Origin: an uncultured Selenomonas sp.
Lineage (GTDB): Bacteria > Bacillota > Negativicutes > Selenomonadales > Selenomonadaceae
Reading direction: 5' to 3'
Length of the DNA: 17,077 nucleotides
Assembly (NCBI GenBank): GCA_947097535.1
Contig: CAMURM010000004.1
Location: forward strand, 1 to 17,077
Shown here: piece by piece, positions 6,851 to 14,885 of the stretch
Position numbering within the stretch: position 1 is the first letter of the stretch
Layout: each line of letters begins with the position of its first letter
The notes under the pieces: model-generated
What the model was told of the DNA's origin: nothing
Seen by the model: the letters and a program-made list of their open reading frames with translations, nothing else
Database searches by the model: none
Made by a program: the position numbers and the translations under genes

Positions 6851-8041
6851 TCATGCCGCACTCTTCTTCCCCTTCGCCAGCAGGAAGACGATGGCTCCGA
6901 GTGTGCCCGAAAGCACGGAGGCGGCGATGATGCCGAGCTTTGCCGTCGCGAGGAGCGCGGGGTCGGGGAAGGCGAGGGAGGCGATGAAGAGCGACATGGT
7001 GAAGCCGATGCCGGCGAGACAGCCGGCGCCGAGGAAGTGGGACTTGCCGAGGGAAGCGGGAAGCGATAGGCGCAGGAAGCGGCGCAGCAGGAATACGGCG
7101 CCGCATACGCCCAGAGGCTTGCCGAAACAGAGACCGAGCACGATGCCGAGCGCGATGGGGTCGAGCAGTGCCGAGAAGTCTGCGGGCAGGCAGACGCCCG
7201 CGTTGGCGAGTGCGAAGATCGGCATGATGGCATACGCCGACCAGGGTTCGAGGGCATGTTCGATCTTGTAGAGCATGGATTTTTCGGGGTGACGGCGGTC
7301 GACGGGGATAGCGAAGGCGAGAACGACGCCTGCGATCGTCGGGTGGATGCCGGCATTGAGGAAGAAAAACCACGCGACGATGCCAAGCGCGAGGTATGGG
7401 AGGAAGCTCTTCACGCCGCGGCGGCTGATGAGAAAGGCTGCGCCCAGGGCGATGAGGCCGCCGACGAGCGCCGCCGCTGAAAAGTCGCTCGTGTAGAAGA
7501 GGGCGATGACGATGATGGCGCCGAGGTCGTCGACGATGGCGAGCGCCGTCAGGAAGATGACGATGGCGATCGGCGCTCCCTGCGCGGCGATGGCGAGAAT
7601 GCCGAGCGAGAAGGCGATGTCCGTCGCCATCGGTATGCCCCAGCCGGCCATCGCTTCGGGCGAGCCGCCGGCATTGACGAGCGCGTAGAGGAGCGCGGGC
7701 ATGAGCATGCCGCCCAGAGCGGCGCAGACGGGCAGCATCGTCGCCGACAGCGACTGCAGCTCGCCGAAGAAGAACTCGCGCTTGATCTCAAGGCCGATGA
7801 CGAAGAAGAAGATCGCCATGAGCCCGTCGTTGATCCAGTGCAGCACGCTCAGATCGAGGTGGTATTCGGCGGGGCCGACGGGCAGTTTGAAGGCGAGCGC
7901 CGCTTCGTAGCTTCCCGCCCAGGCGCTGTTGGCGAGCACCATGGCAAGCACGGCAAAGAAGAGCAGCAGGATGCCGCTCGACGATTCATGGCGGAAGAAG
8001 GATTGGATCGGTTCGAGTGCGAAAGCCAGTTTTTGTTTCAT
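6851..8041 (-). CDS. nhaA: Na+/H+ antiporter NhaA
   Basis: A 396-aa inner-membrane antiporter that expels Na+ (or Li+) in exchange for protons. Recognition is by the NhaA signature residues: HWINDGLMAIFFFVIGLEIK at 68-87, MATDIAFSLGIL at 138-149 (Asp141, like E. coli D133), and the ion-binding pair Asp171-Asp172 in ALAIVDDLGAIIVIALF. The length matches the family (about 390 aa). The start is supported by GGAG 7 bases before ATG, with a TATAAT promoter at 8082-8110. It stands alone on the minus strand, with the corrinoid operon promoter about 55 bp past its stop and divergent ppx upstream. I see no clear terminator, so some read-through into the corrinoid leader is possible. Confidence 0.95.
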   Translation of the reverse strand: MKQKLAFALEPIQSFFRHESSSGILLLFFAVLAMVLANSAWAGSYEAALAFKLPVGPAEYHLDLSVLHWINDGLMAIFFFVIGLEIKREFFFGELQSLSATMLPVCAALGGMLMPALLYALVNAGGSPEAMAGWGIPMATDIAFSLGILAIAAQGAPIAIVIFLTALAIVDDLGAIIVIALFYTSDFSAAALVGGLIALGAAFLISRRGVKSFLPYLALGIVAWFFFLNAGIHPTIAGVVLAFAIPVDRRHPEKSMLYKIEHALEPWSAYAIMPIFALANAGVCLPADFSALLDPIALGIVLGLCFGKPLGVCGAVFLLRRFLRLSLPASLGKSHFLGAGCLAGIGFTMSLFIASLAFPDPALLATAKLGIIAASVLSGTLGAIVFLLAKGKKSAA

Positions 8042-8081
8042 GACATTGCTCCGTTTCTAAGAATTTATGATATCAACTGGA

Positions 8082-8110
8082 ATTATAGCGTATTTCGCAC
8101 CTTTGCACAA
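8082..8110 (-). promoter_or_regulatory. Promoter of nhaA
   Basis: A perfect TATAAT (8087-8082) with a 17-base spacer to TTGTGC (8110-8105), about 40 bp upstream of the nhaA start. The -35 box is a partial match. Confidence 0.5.
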
Positions 8111-8129
8111 GGAACGGGCAGTGCTTCTC

Positions 8130-8158
8130 TTGAAGCATCGCGCCGGAATTGCTATACT
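8130..8158 (+). promoter_or_regulatory. Promoter of the ppx/gppA gene
   Basis: TTGAAG (8130-8135), a 17-base spacer and TATACT (8153-8158), divergent from the nhaA promoter. It gives a leader of about 110 nt that contains the repeat at 8167-8236. Confidence 0.55.
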
Positions 8159-8166
8159 ATAATTAG

Positions 8167-8236
8167 GGAAATGCGGATAAAATGAAGTCGCCCGGATTTG
8201 CGCCGCTGTGTGAAGATGGGTGGCTGAATTTATCCG
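8167..8236. repeat. Repeat copy 1 with terminal inverted arms, upstream of ppx
   Basis: Bases 8167-8203 match 17025-17061 in the same orientation at 34 of 37 positions, with an identical core GATAAAATGAAGTCGCCC. This copy can also fold: CGGATAAA (8174-8181) pairs with TTTATCCG (8229-8236), and a partial match continues inward (AAGTCGCCC against GGGTGGCT). It looks like a small dispersed palindromic element (REP or MITE-like) in the ppx leader. The family assignment is an inference from two copies. Confidence 0.5.
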
Positions 8237-8276
8237 TGCTTCCTTAGCTACAAAAACGCAGCGAGGGGGAAGAGCG

Positions 8277-9809
8277 GTGGAAAATCTGGCGATCATCGAC
8301 ATGGGTTCGAACAGCATCCGTTTCATCGTCATGCAGATCAACGACAATCACTCCTATTTCCTGCAGTATCAGCAGAAGGAGGCGATCCGTCTCGGCAAGG
8401 GCATGTCGGAGACGGGGCGGCTCAATCCGGACGGCGTCAGGCGTGCGCTTGAGTGCCTGCACGTCTACAAGCACATGATGGAGGTCATGCAGGTCACGCG
8501 CTGCATCGCGGTCGCGACGGCGGCGGCGAGGAGTGCCGCTGACGGCGCGCGCTTCATCGAGCGCATCAAGGAGGAGACGGGCATCGAGGTCGAGATCATC
8601 TCGGGCGAGCGCGAGGCGTATCTCGGCTACCTCGGCGTCGTGAATACGATCGCGGCGAAGGACTTCATCCAGTTCGACCTCGGCGGCGCCTCGATCGAGG
8701 TCTCGCTCGTCAAGAACCGCAAGATCAAAGAGTCCGTCTCCGTGCCGCTCGGCGCCGTGACGATGACGGACAAGTTCGGCATGCAGGACGTCGTGACGCA
8801 GGGCGTCCTCGACAAGTGCGTGAAGTATGTGGAAAAGAAGTTCCGCGAGATGATCCCGTGGGCGAAGGACAGGAATCTGCCCGTCATCGGCATCGGCGGC
8901 ACCGTGCGCAACCTCGCGAAGATGGATCAGTACAAGACGAACTACCAGCTCGCGCGCATCCACAACTACATCATCCCGCGCGAGCGCTTCGAGCCATGCT
9001 ATCAGGCGATCATCAAGTCGAGCTGCACGAACCGCCGGAAGTTCGGCGGGCTCTCGACGGAGCGCGCCGACATCATCGTCGCGGGCGCGACGATCGCGCG
9101 CTGCCTCATGGAGTTCAGCGGCGGCCAAGACCTCATCGTCTCGGGCTGCGGCCTTCGGGACGGCGTCTTTTACGAATACTACGGCAAGACCTACGGCGCA
9201 GGCTCACCCGTCGTCAAGGACGTCCTGCAGGCGAGCGTCGAGAACTACCTGAAGCGCGTGGAGCGCCGCATGGAGCATCTCACGCGCGTTCACGACCTCT
9301 CCCTGAGCCTCTTCGACCAGCTCAGGCGCTTGCACGGCGCGCCCGCGCGCTCGCGCGACCTCCTCGCCGTCGCCGCCTGGCTGCACGACTCGGGCAAGAT
9401 CGTCAACTACTACGAGCACGCGCGCAACGCCGCCTTCATCATCAACAACGCGCCGCTCTACGGCATGACGCAGATGGAGCAGCTCAAAGCGTCCTTCATC
9501 GCGGGCTTCCATCACGGCATCAGCAACAAGATCATGCGCTCGTACCGCTACGCCATGATGGTCACGCCGCCCGAGTGGAAGGAGATCCGCAAGCTCGCGA
9601 CGCTCCTCGCGCTCGCCGAGGCCGCCGACGTAACGTACGAGGGACTCGTCACGGGCTTTGAAGCCGCGGCGACCGCCGAGGGCGTCGCGCTCTCCGTCAT
9701 CGCCGCCCCCGGCGCCGACCACCGCGCCATCGACTTTGAAATGCAGAGCTTCTGCAAGCAGTTCAAGAAGGAGTTCGGCAAGCCGCTGGTCATCGTCTGG
9801 CGCCGGTAG
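8277..9809 (+). CDS. ppx: Exopolyphosphatase / guanosine pentaphosphatase (Ppx/GppA) with HD domain
   Basis: A 510-aa protein of the Ppx/GppA family (ASKHA fold), which removes terminal phosphate from polyphosphate and/or converts pppGpp to ppGpp. The phosphate-binding loops are DMGSNS at 8-13 and FDLGGASIE around 133-141, with GIGGTVRNL at 205-213. A C-terminal HD-type helical domain carries LHDSGK (His370-Asp371), a further His381, and HHG at 412-414. The start is GTG 8277, preceded by GAGGGGGAAGAG. An ATG 19 codons upstream at 8220 lies inside the repeat element and lacks a ribosome site. Codon use is strongly GC-biased. The NCS2 permease gene follows after 94 bp and may share the transcript. 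Whether Ppx or GppA activity dominates cannot be read from sequence. Confidence 0.9.
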   Translation: MENLAIIDMGSNSIRFIVMQINDNHSYFLQYQQKEAIRLGKGMSETGRLNPDGVRRALECLHVYKHMMEVMQVTRCIAVATAAARSAADGARFIERIKEETGIEVEIISGEREAYLGYLGVVNTIAAKDFIQFDLGGASIEVSLVKNRKIKESVSVPLGAVTMTDKFGMQDVVTQGVLDKCVKYVEKKFREMIPWAKDRNLPVIGIGGTVRNLAKMDQYKTNYQLARIHNYIIPRERFEPCYQAIIKSSCTNRRKFGGLSTERADIIVAGATIARCLMEFSGGQDLIVSGCGLRDGVFYEYYGKTYGAGSPVVKDVLQASVENYLKRVERRMEHLTRVHDLSLSLFDQLRRLHGAPARSRDLLAVAAWLHDSGKIVNYYEHARNAAFIINNAPLYGMTQMEQLKASFIAGFHHGISNKIMRSYRYAMMVTPPEWKEIRKLATLLALAEAADVTYEGLVTGFEAAATAEGVALSVIAAPGADHRAIDFEMQSFCKQFKKEFGKPLVIVWRR

Positions 9810-9903
9810 ACGCCGCGCATCCCTTGGTACGAAGGCGGCTCTGTGGTTCCCTGGAATGAAGATATCATTCGTCGAATTTTCAGAAGGAAAAGGAGATATT
9901 CTC

Positions 9904-11274
9904 ATGGGAAAAATATTAGAAAATGTGTTTCACTTGAAGGAGAACGGCACGACGGTGCAGACGGAGGTCTTGGCGGGACTGACGACGTTCATGACGATGG
10001 CGTACATCCTCGCCGTGAATCCTCTGATCCTCGGCTCCACGGGCATGGACGCGGGCGCCGTCTTCACGGCGACGGCGCTCGCATCGGGAATCGCCGGCTT
10101 TTTGATGGCGTCGTTTGCGAACCTGCCCTTCGCGCTTTCTTCGGCGATGGGGCTCAACGCCTTTTTTGCCTACACGGTCGTCGGGCAGATGGGCTACTCG
10201 TGGCAGGTTGCCCTGACGGCGGTGCTCGTCGAAGGGCTGATCTTCATCGTGCTCTCGGTGACGAATGTGCGCGAGGCGCTTTTCAACGCGATTCCTCTGA
10301 CATTGAAGAGCGCCGTCTCCGTCGGCATCGGCTTCTTCATCACGTTCATCGGCATGCAGAACGCGCATGTCGTCGTCGCCGGCCCGAAACTCGTCGCGCT
10401 CTTTTCGTTCCCCAAGGCGATGGCGGAAGGGACGTTTCACTCGGAGGGCGTCACCGTGCTCTTAGCACTCTTCGGCATCCTCCTGACGGCTGTTCTCGTC
10501 ATGAAGAACATCAAGGGACACATCCTCATCGGCATCTTCGCCACCTGGGGGATGGGCATCGTCTGCGAGCTTCTCGGCATCTATATCCCCGATCCGGCGC
10601 GCGGCTACTTCAGCCTCATGCCGAACGGCCTCGTCTCGCTGCCTGTATCGATCGCGCCGACATTCCTGCAATTTGACTTCCACGCGATCCTCTCGCTCGA
10701 TTTCCTCGTCATCATGTTCGCCTTCCTCTTCGTCGACCTCTTCGATACGCTCGGCACACTGATCGGCTGCGCGTCGCGCGCTGACATGCTCGACGAGAAG
10801 GGCAGGCTGCCGCGCGTCAAGGGCGCACTCATGGCGGACGCCTGCGGCACGTCGATCGGTGCCTGTCTCGGCACGTCGACGATCTCGACCTACGTTGAGT
10901 CCTCGGCAGGCATCGTCGAGGGCGGACGCACGGGGCTGACGGCGGTGACGACGTCGCTCTTCTTCCTCGTCGCGCTCTTCTTCTCGCCGCTCTTCCTCGC
11001 CGTGCCGGGCTTCGCGACGGCGCCGGCGCTCGTCATCGTCGGCTTCCTCATGATGCAGCAGGTCGCGAAGATTCCTTGGTCGGACATCACCGAGGCGATC
11101 CCCTCTTTCATCTGCATCGCCGTCATGCCGTTCGCCTATTCCATCGCCGAGGGCATCGCCTTCGGCATCATTTCCTACACGATCCTGCACGTCGCCGCCG
11201 GCAAGTTCCGCGAGGTGACATGGCTCATGTACATCCTGACCGTGCTCTTCATTTTGAAGTACGCGTGGCTGTAA
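9904..11274 (+). CDS. NCS2-family purine permease (AzgA/PbuG group)
   Basis: A 456-aa inner-membrane transporter of the AzgA-like branch of the NCS2 family, which takes up adenine, guanine or hypoxanthine by proton symport. Motifs seen are TTFMTMAYILAVNP at 27-40, AMGLNAFFAYTVV at 81-93, and the later FVDLFDTLGTLIG and GTSTISTYVESSAGI segments, which carry the substrate- and proton-site acidic residues. The start is ATG 9904 with AAGGAG 8 bases upstream; the reading frame is open further back into ppx but has no other ribosome site. No purine riboswitch is visible in the 94-bp gap. A hairpin terminator follows 41 bp past the stop. The exact purine base is not determinable. Confidence 0.9.
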   Translation: MGKILENVFHLKENGTTVQTEVLAGLTTFMTMAYILAVNPLILGSTGMDAGAVFTATALASGIAGFLMASFANLPFALSSAMGLNAFFAYTVVGQMGYSWQVALTAVLVEGLIFIVLSVTNVREALFNAIPLTLKSAVSVGIGFFITFIGMQNAHVVVAGPKLVALFSFPKAMAEGTFHSEGVTVLLALFGILLTAVLVMKNIKGHILIGIFATWGMGIVCELLGIYIPDPARGYFSLMPNGLVSLPVSIAPTFLQFDFHAILSLDFLVIMFAFLFVDLFDTLGTLIGCASRADMLDEKGRLPRVKGALMADACGTSIGACLGTSTISTYVESSAGIVEGGRTGLTAVTTSLFFLVALFFSPLFLAVPGFATAPALVIVGFLMMQQVAKIPWSDITEAIPSFICIAVMPFAYSIAEGIAFGIISYTILHVAAGKFREVTWLMYILTVLFILKYAWL

Positions 11275-11315
11275 AGGGGACGGCATAAGCCGACACGGCA
11301 CCCGAACAACAAGGA

Positions 11316-11357
11316 AGCGCCCTCTGCTGCTGAAATCATGCAGCGGCGGGCGCTTTT
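11316..11357. terminator. Probable bidirectional terminator between convergent genes
   Basis: The stem AGCGCCC/GGGCGCT (11316-11322, 11348-11354) continues inward with CTGCTGC/GCAGCGG around a 9-base loop, and is followed by TTTT on the plus strand. On the minus strand it is followed by TTCCTTGTT. It lies between the NCS2 permease and the convergent unknown gene ending at 11381. Confidence 0.8.
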
Positions 11358-11380
11358 ACTATGCCTCGATTCACGTTTCG

Positions 11381-12512
11381 TCAACGCATACCGTTGTCCG
11401 CGAAAATCGCGGCAAGTTCGGGATTTTCCTGCAGGTATTTCTCCGAAATCTTCTGCCAGTCGTAAGCTGTGATACTCGGCAGCAAGTGTTTTTTCTCTTC
11501 GGCTTTCTCTTTGTCCGACAGTTTGCCGTCTGCGCCTTCGCCCGCATCGTCGTCGAGGCGATGCAGTGTGCGCAGGCTTTCCTTGTAAGCCTTCATGCCG
11601 TCCGCAAGCTCGTCCTTTCTGTCGGCGACGAGATGCGCGAGATCGGCGGGGCGTTCCCTCTTTTCGTCCTCCGCCGATTCGCCCAGCATGTCATGCAAAA
11701 GCCTTTCCGTCTGTTTCGCTTTGCGGCTCATCTCCTGAAAGAAGCTGTATGCCGCTGTCTTTTCGTTGAAATAGTCGCCCGCCTTGTCCTTTGTATTCAG
11801 CGCACCGCCCGGCTTGATGCCGAGATAAGCGCAGTAAGCCCGAATGAGATCTCCATGGCCATCTTTGTCAAAAAGCTCGATATCCTTGCCGTTCATCGTC
11901 ATGCCGACGAGGGAGCGAATCTCGTTCACCAGAGGATTTTCACCACTCGGATCAAGTGCGTCCAAACGATCGAGGACGCTGCTCAGATAAGGATCGCCGA
12001 CCAGCGTATGGTCCCAACGCTTTTTGATGATGACCGTAGGCATTGAGCTGACGAACGAGATACATCTGGATGTCGGCGCCGATCGCGAGGGGATTTTGGG
12101 CGGCGCCGCGCAAAACGGCAGAAATACCTCCCTCGATGCCTGTCATGGTTTCTGCAAGAGACGCCCTTTCGTATTGCGTCGCCCAATCAAGATCCTCTGC
12201 GCGCAGCGGCTTCCATGGTTCGATGTCGGAAAGCGCTATTTGCTCGATACCTTGCTTCGCCATAGGATTCTTCGCGATAAGCCCTTCGTCATTTTGCTGT
12301 ACTGCCTTAGACAAAGCGGCAAGCTCCTTGCCTTTCTCGCTGAGCGATAGGCGATAGGCAGGAACGAGATCGTTCGCTCTGTCCGCCTCGTTTTTATTTT
12401 TCTGCCCCGAAACCGCGATGGCATCATGTCTTTCATTTCCGGAAACTCGCCGGCTCTCTGGCCAATCTTTCTTCATGCCGCTGGCTGCGGTACTGCTCCC
12501 ATGGATCTTCAT
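11381..12512 (-). pseudogene. Unknown protein, reading frame split by an apparent one-base frameshift
   Basis: The start is ATG 12512 (MKIHGSSTAASGMKK...), fixed by GGGAGGG 6 bases upstream. The first frame runs to a stop at 11952. A second frame, with its first ATG at 12043, runs on to 11381. The second frame has no ribosome site at that ATG, overlaps the first by 92 bp, and reads as a natural continuation (VGDPYLSSVLDRLDALDPSG...). The total length of 1132 nt is a multiple of three plus one. Dropping one A from the five-A run at 12021-12025 would give one 376-aa product. Seen in it: a Ser/Lys-rich N-terminus, LSEKGKELAAL near 70-80, an EF-hand-like loop DKDGHGDL in the second part, and a charged Lys/Glu-rich C-terminus. 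There is no signal peptide or membrane segment. I do not recognise the family. A sequencing error, true decay, or phase variation would all look alike here. Confidence 0.6.
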
Positions 12513-12580
12513 ACGATTCCCTCCCTGGCAATCCATTCCTTATTCATGCTATCGTATTATTTTGAAAAATTTTAAATACA

Positions 12581-12850
12581 ATCGAGTAGGAGGCGGTGAT
12601 TAGCCGCCGTCCTCTCACACTACCGTGTTGCTTGTCCACCAATAGCCTCTCCGACAGATTCCTGCCTTGTAGGCTGTTTCAAAGGATACGCCCAACTTGC
12701 ATAGATTCCGAACTTTCGTCCTCGGCTTCTTCCAATACTTCCATTTTCCATGCTTCCGCTTTTGAGGTATCTCTTGATGAGCTGAATGACTCGCTCGTTT
12801 TTTACATTCTTCCTCAGCAACTGAAGCAGAATTTCCGTCTTACCGCCAAT
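12581..12850 (-). mobile_element. Eroded group II intron, 3' part
   Basis: On the minus strand, two fragments of intron-encoded reverse transcriptase are followed directly by a sequence typical of the intron 3' end: GTGTGAGAGGACGGCGG, a domain VI-like hairpin GGCGG-CTAATCA-CCGCC (12608-12592) with an unpaired A, and CTCCTACTCGAT at about 12591-12580. The front half of domain V, the middle of the ORF and the whole 5' ribozyme are missing, so it cannot splice or move. The exact 3' boundary is inferred from the usual intron ending. Confidence 0.7.
12615..12850 (-). pseudogene. Group II intron reverse transcriptase/maturase, internally deleted remnant
   Basis: One frame reads ILLQLLRKNVKNERVIQL followed by IKRYLKSGSMENG, which matches the finger/palm boundary region of bacterial intron reverse transcriptases, just after the usual VNH motif. 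At 12749 the homology jumps to another frame that reads WKYWKKPRTKVRNLCKLGV and then ETAYKAGICRRGYWWTSN, the typical maturase C-terminal segment, ending in TGA 12617-12615. The region between them, including the catalytic YADD motif, has been deleted, and the final part of the C-terminus is also gone. An open frame happens to run through the first part for 85 codons, but it is not a functional gene. Confidence 0.75.
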
Positions 12851-12862
12851 TTTGATACAATC

Positions 12863-12935
12863 TAACGATGCACCCACGATACCCGCTTAACGATGCACCC
12901 CCTTGCACCCGCTGCCTATCGTTAAGCGAGTATCG
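12863..12935. repeat. Inverted repeat and short direct repeats beside the intron relic
   Basis: CGATACCCGCTTAACGAT (12877-12894) and ATCGTTAAGCGAGTATCG (12918-12935) are inverted copies with one mismatch in 18, around a 23-bp C-rich loop. TAACGATGCACCC occurs at 12863-12875 and again at 12888-12900 (25-bp spacing). A third, shorter TTGCACCC is at 12903-12910. The block looks like the end or scar of a mobile element, but I do not recognise it. Confidence 0.5.
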
Positions 12936-12975
12936 TCGAAAAACCTTGATTTATGCGGCTTCTCGGCATAGCGAA

Positions 12976-12997
12976 AGGGGGTGCATTTGCACCCCCT
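12976..12997. terminator. Perfect 10-bp hairpin, possible terminator of the DUF389 gene
   Basis: AGGGGGTGCA and TGCACCCCCT are separated by two bases. On the minus strand the stem is followed only by TTCGC; on the plus strand a six-T run follows about 9 bases later. It lies about 92 bp past the DUF389 stop. It shares the TGCACCCC word with the neighbouring repeats, so it may instead belong to that repeat cluster. Confidence 0.35.
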
Positions 12998-13088
12998 AAG
13001 TAGAATTTTTTGCACACCCCTGTGAGGAAAATGGGACAGGAAAACATATTGTTCTTCACAATCTACAAGGCACTTTCTCAGACACAGA

Positions 13089-14459
13089 TTACGGCACTCG
13101 TTTTTCCTCCGTTGGTGGAATTTCGGAGAAGAAATGAACCTGTACACGGTGCTGTGCTTTGGCAGAAATCCATTCGGTCAGGCGAGTGCGCGATGCTTCG
13201 TCCATATTGGCTTGCAGATATACGAAAGCGATGGGCGTTTCCGTCAAAGAAGCTGACTTATCTGCTGTCGCAGCGGGGGCACGCACGCTCCCAACGGCAA
13301 TGCGGGAGATTTCCGGAAATACGATATGTGCCTCACGATTCCAGTCAAATATATAAGTCCCCTGCTTTTCACTTTCTTCTCTGGCAGACTTGAGTGCGTT
13401 CACCGTCTGCTGTTCCTGGACAGAGGGGATGGCACTTTTTTCAGCCTCGCTGAGCCTTCGATTGATCATTGCCTCCATCTCTTCACGTGCTTCCGCCGTT
13501 TCCGCAGAAAAAATCTCCAGGCGGAACGCTCTGAGATGTGCCTTTTCGTGCATTTTCTCCGTCAATACCGATAAATCATCCTCCGATATGCCGGCAATCG
13601 TAAATACCGTCAATATTTTATTCTGACTATCCATGGTGTAGGAGATTGCAAGGCGGGGCGGCACTTTGAAATTCTCCTCGATATATATCTTCGCCTGTTC
13701 GTTCTCCAGATTTTCCTGCACACTCTGATACGCAAAGAAACAGCTGGGCATCGTGACAAGTATGGCAGCGGTCAGCAAGTAGCGTTTTTGTCTTGAAAAT
13801 TCCACGGAATCCCGCTCGATCTTAGAGGGAATGTCAATAATCTTTAGGACGATGAATGCGGTCAGGCAGATAAAGAAACTGTTGATAAAAAAAAGATACA
13901 ACGCACCTATTGTATACGCAAGTACGCCCGCAGCAATGCCATATCCGGCCGTACAGAGCGGAGGCATTAGAGCCGTCGCGATTGCAACACCGGGGATGAC
14001 GTTTCCGCCTTCTTTGCGCGTCATGCCGATGATGCCTGCAAGACCGCCAAAGACTGCAATCAAAACATCCCAAATGGTCGGCGATGTCCGAGCAAGCAAT
14101 TCCGACGATGGCGTATCTATGGGGGTGAGGGAAAAATACAGCGTCGATGTAGCAACCGAAATGACGACCTGGGCGAACAGACTCCCGGCACTGGAACGGA
14201 TATAGATGCTGTCATAACGGGCAAGCCCATAGCCAATCCCTAGGATCGACCCCATCAGCGGAGAGATCAACATCGCGCCGATGATGACTGCGGTACTGTT
14301 CATGTTGAGGCCAATCGAAGCGATAAAGATCGCCAAGATCAGGACGCTGAGATTCGTCCCGCGAAATCGCACGCCGGCGTTGATTCGCTTTGCAATTTCC
14401 TGTATCGACGCGATATCGCCATGCAAATCAAAAAAATCTTTTAGTCTATCCAAAATCAA
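13089..14459 (-). CDS. DUF389 family membrane protein
   Basis: A 456-aa protein. The membrane half (about 35-210) carries the DUF389 hallmark segments NSTAVIIGAMLISPLMG at 54-70 and GVAIATALMPPLCTAGYG at 157-174, both rich in Gly and Pro as in a transport core. After a last helix (about 228-243) follows a roughly 210-residue soluble domain with no family I recognise. The function of DUF389 proteins is not established. The start is TTG 14459-14457 with AAGGAG 9 bases upstream; there is no nearby in-frame ATG. GC content is lower than in the cobalamin and ppx regions. It is flanked by the intron relic downstream and the sulfatase gene upstream, with no obvious operon partner. Confidence 0.82.
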   Translation of the reverse strand: MILDRLKDFFDLHGDIASIQEIAKRINAGVRFRGTNLSVLILAIFIASIGLNMNSTAVIIGAMLISPLMGSILGIGYGLARYDSIYIRSSAGSLFAQVVISVATSTLYFSLTPIDTPSSELLARTSPTIWDVLIAVFGGLAGIIGMTRKEGGNVIPGVAIATALMPPLCTAGYGIAAGVLAYTIGALYLFFINSFFICLTAFIVLKIIDIPSKIERDSVEFSRQKRYLLTAAILVTMPSCFFAYQSVQENLENEQAKIYIEENFKVPPRLAISYTMDSQNKILTVFTIAGISEDDLSVLTEKMHEKAHLRAFRLEIFSAETAEAREEMEAMINRRLSEAEKSAIPSVQEQQTVNALKSAREESEKQGTYIFDWNREAHIVFPEISRIAVGSVRAPAATADKSASLTETPIAFVYLQANMDEASRTRLTEWISAKAQHRVQVHFFSEIPPTEEKRVP

Positions 14460-14519
14460 ACAAACCAGCTCCTTCGGGCTCTATAGCGGAATATTGGTCA
14501 TTTATCGAGACGATAAGAC

Positions 14520-14549
14520 ATTATAGCATAGAACACAGCGGTTTGCCTA
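14520..14549 (-). promoter_or_regulatory. Possible promoter of the DUF389 gene
   Basis: A perfect TATAAT (14525-14520) lies about 60 bp upstream of the TTG start. A weak TAGGCA is 18 bases further upstream. The -35 match is poor. Confidence 0.35.
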
Positions 14550-14723
14550 ATGCCTTCCTTTATGCGAAGCTGCTTTATGTCTGCGTTTGCCATCGCAATC
14601 GCCATCAGCATTGTACAGCAGATTCCGCTGCGTATACGGATGCCGCTGCATCATCGCGGCTGAGTGCGTGTGTTCTGTGCTACCGCTGGAGTCTCCGAAT
14701 TTGTATGTGTTTACACCACAAAT
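14550..14723. other. Noncoding stretch between the DUF389 and sulfatase genes
   Basis: The whole gap between these genes runs from 14460 to 14885. Apart from the promoter, the hairpin at 14724-14764 and a short frame after the sulfatase stop, I see only short frames without ribosome sites and no RNA gene. Confidence 0.4.
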
Positions 14724-14764
14724 ACAGCTTTCCGAGAAAATCTTCCTTTTTCTCGGAAAGCTGT
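14724..14764. terminator. Strong 17-bp hairpin downstream of the sulfatase gene
   Basis: Seventeen-base perfect arms (14724-14740 and 14748-14764; outer part ACAGCTTTCCGAGA) surround a 7-base loop. On the plus strand TTCTTT follows; on the minus strand TATTTG follows. It lies about 120 bp past the sulfatase stop, and no plus-strand gene precedes it, so it most likely ends the sulfatase transcript despite the better T tract on the plus strand. Confidence 0.65.
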
Positions 14765-14885
14765 TTCTTTAGGCTCTTAGACGGTAGACGATTATTCATC
14801 CCAACAAATCTTTTAGCATTTGTTCCGCAATCAATCTCAATCCCGCTATTTTTAGGGCAACACCTACAACTATCAAAAATGTTAG

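Noticed and set aside
8816..9661. Plus-strand 281-codon frame inside ppx
   Set aside because: It is extremely Arg/His/Pro-rich and overlaps the ppx coding frame, whose motifs are intact throughout. It is an artefact of GC-rich third positions.
12863..12910. Possible CRISPR repeats
   Set aside because: There are only two full copies of a 13-bp word at 25-bp spacing plus a third partial one, with no repeat-spacer regularity and no cas genes nearby.
14520..14640. Small minus-strand frame (MANADIKQLRIKEGIRQTAV...) between the sulfatase and DUF389 genes
   Set aside because: It is about 36 codons, has no ribosome site, ends over the likely DUF389 promoter, and resembles no family with confidence.
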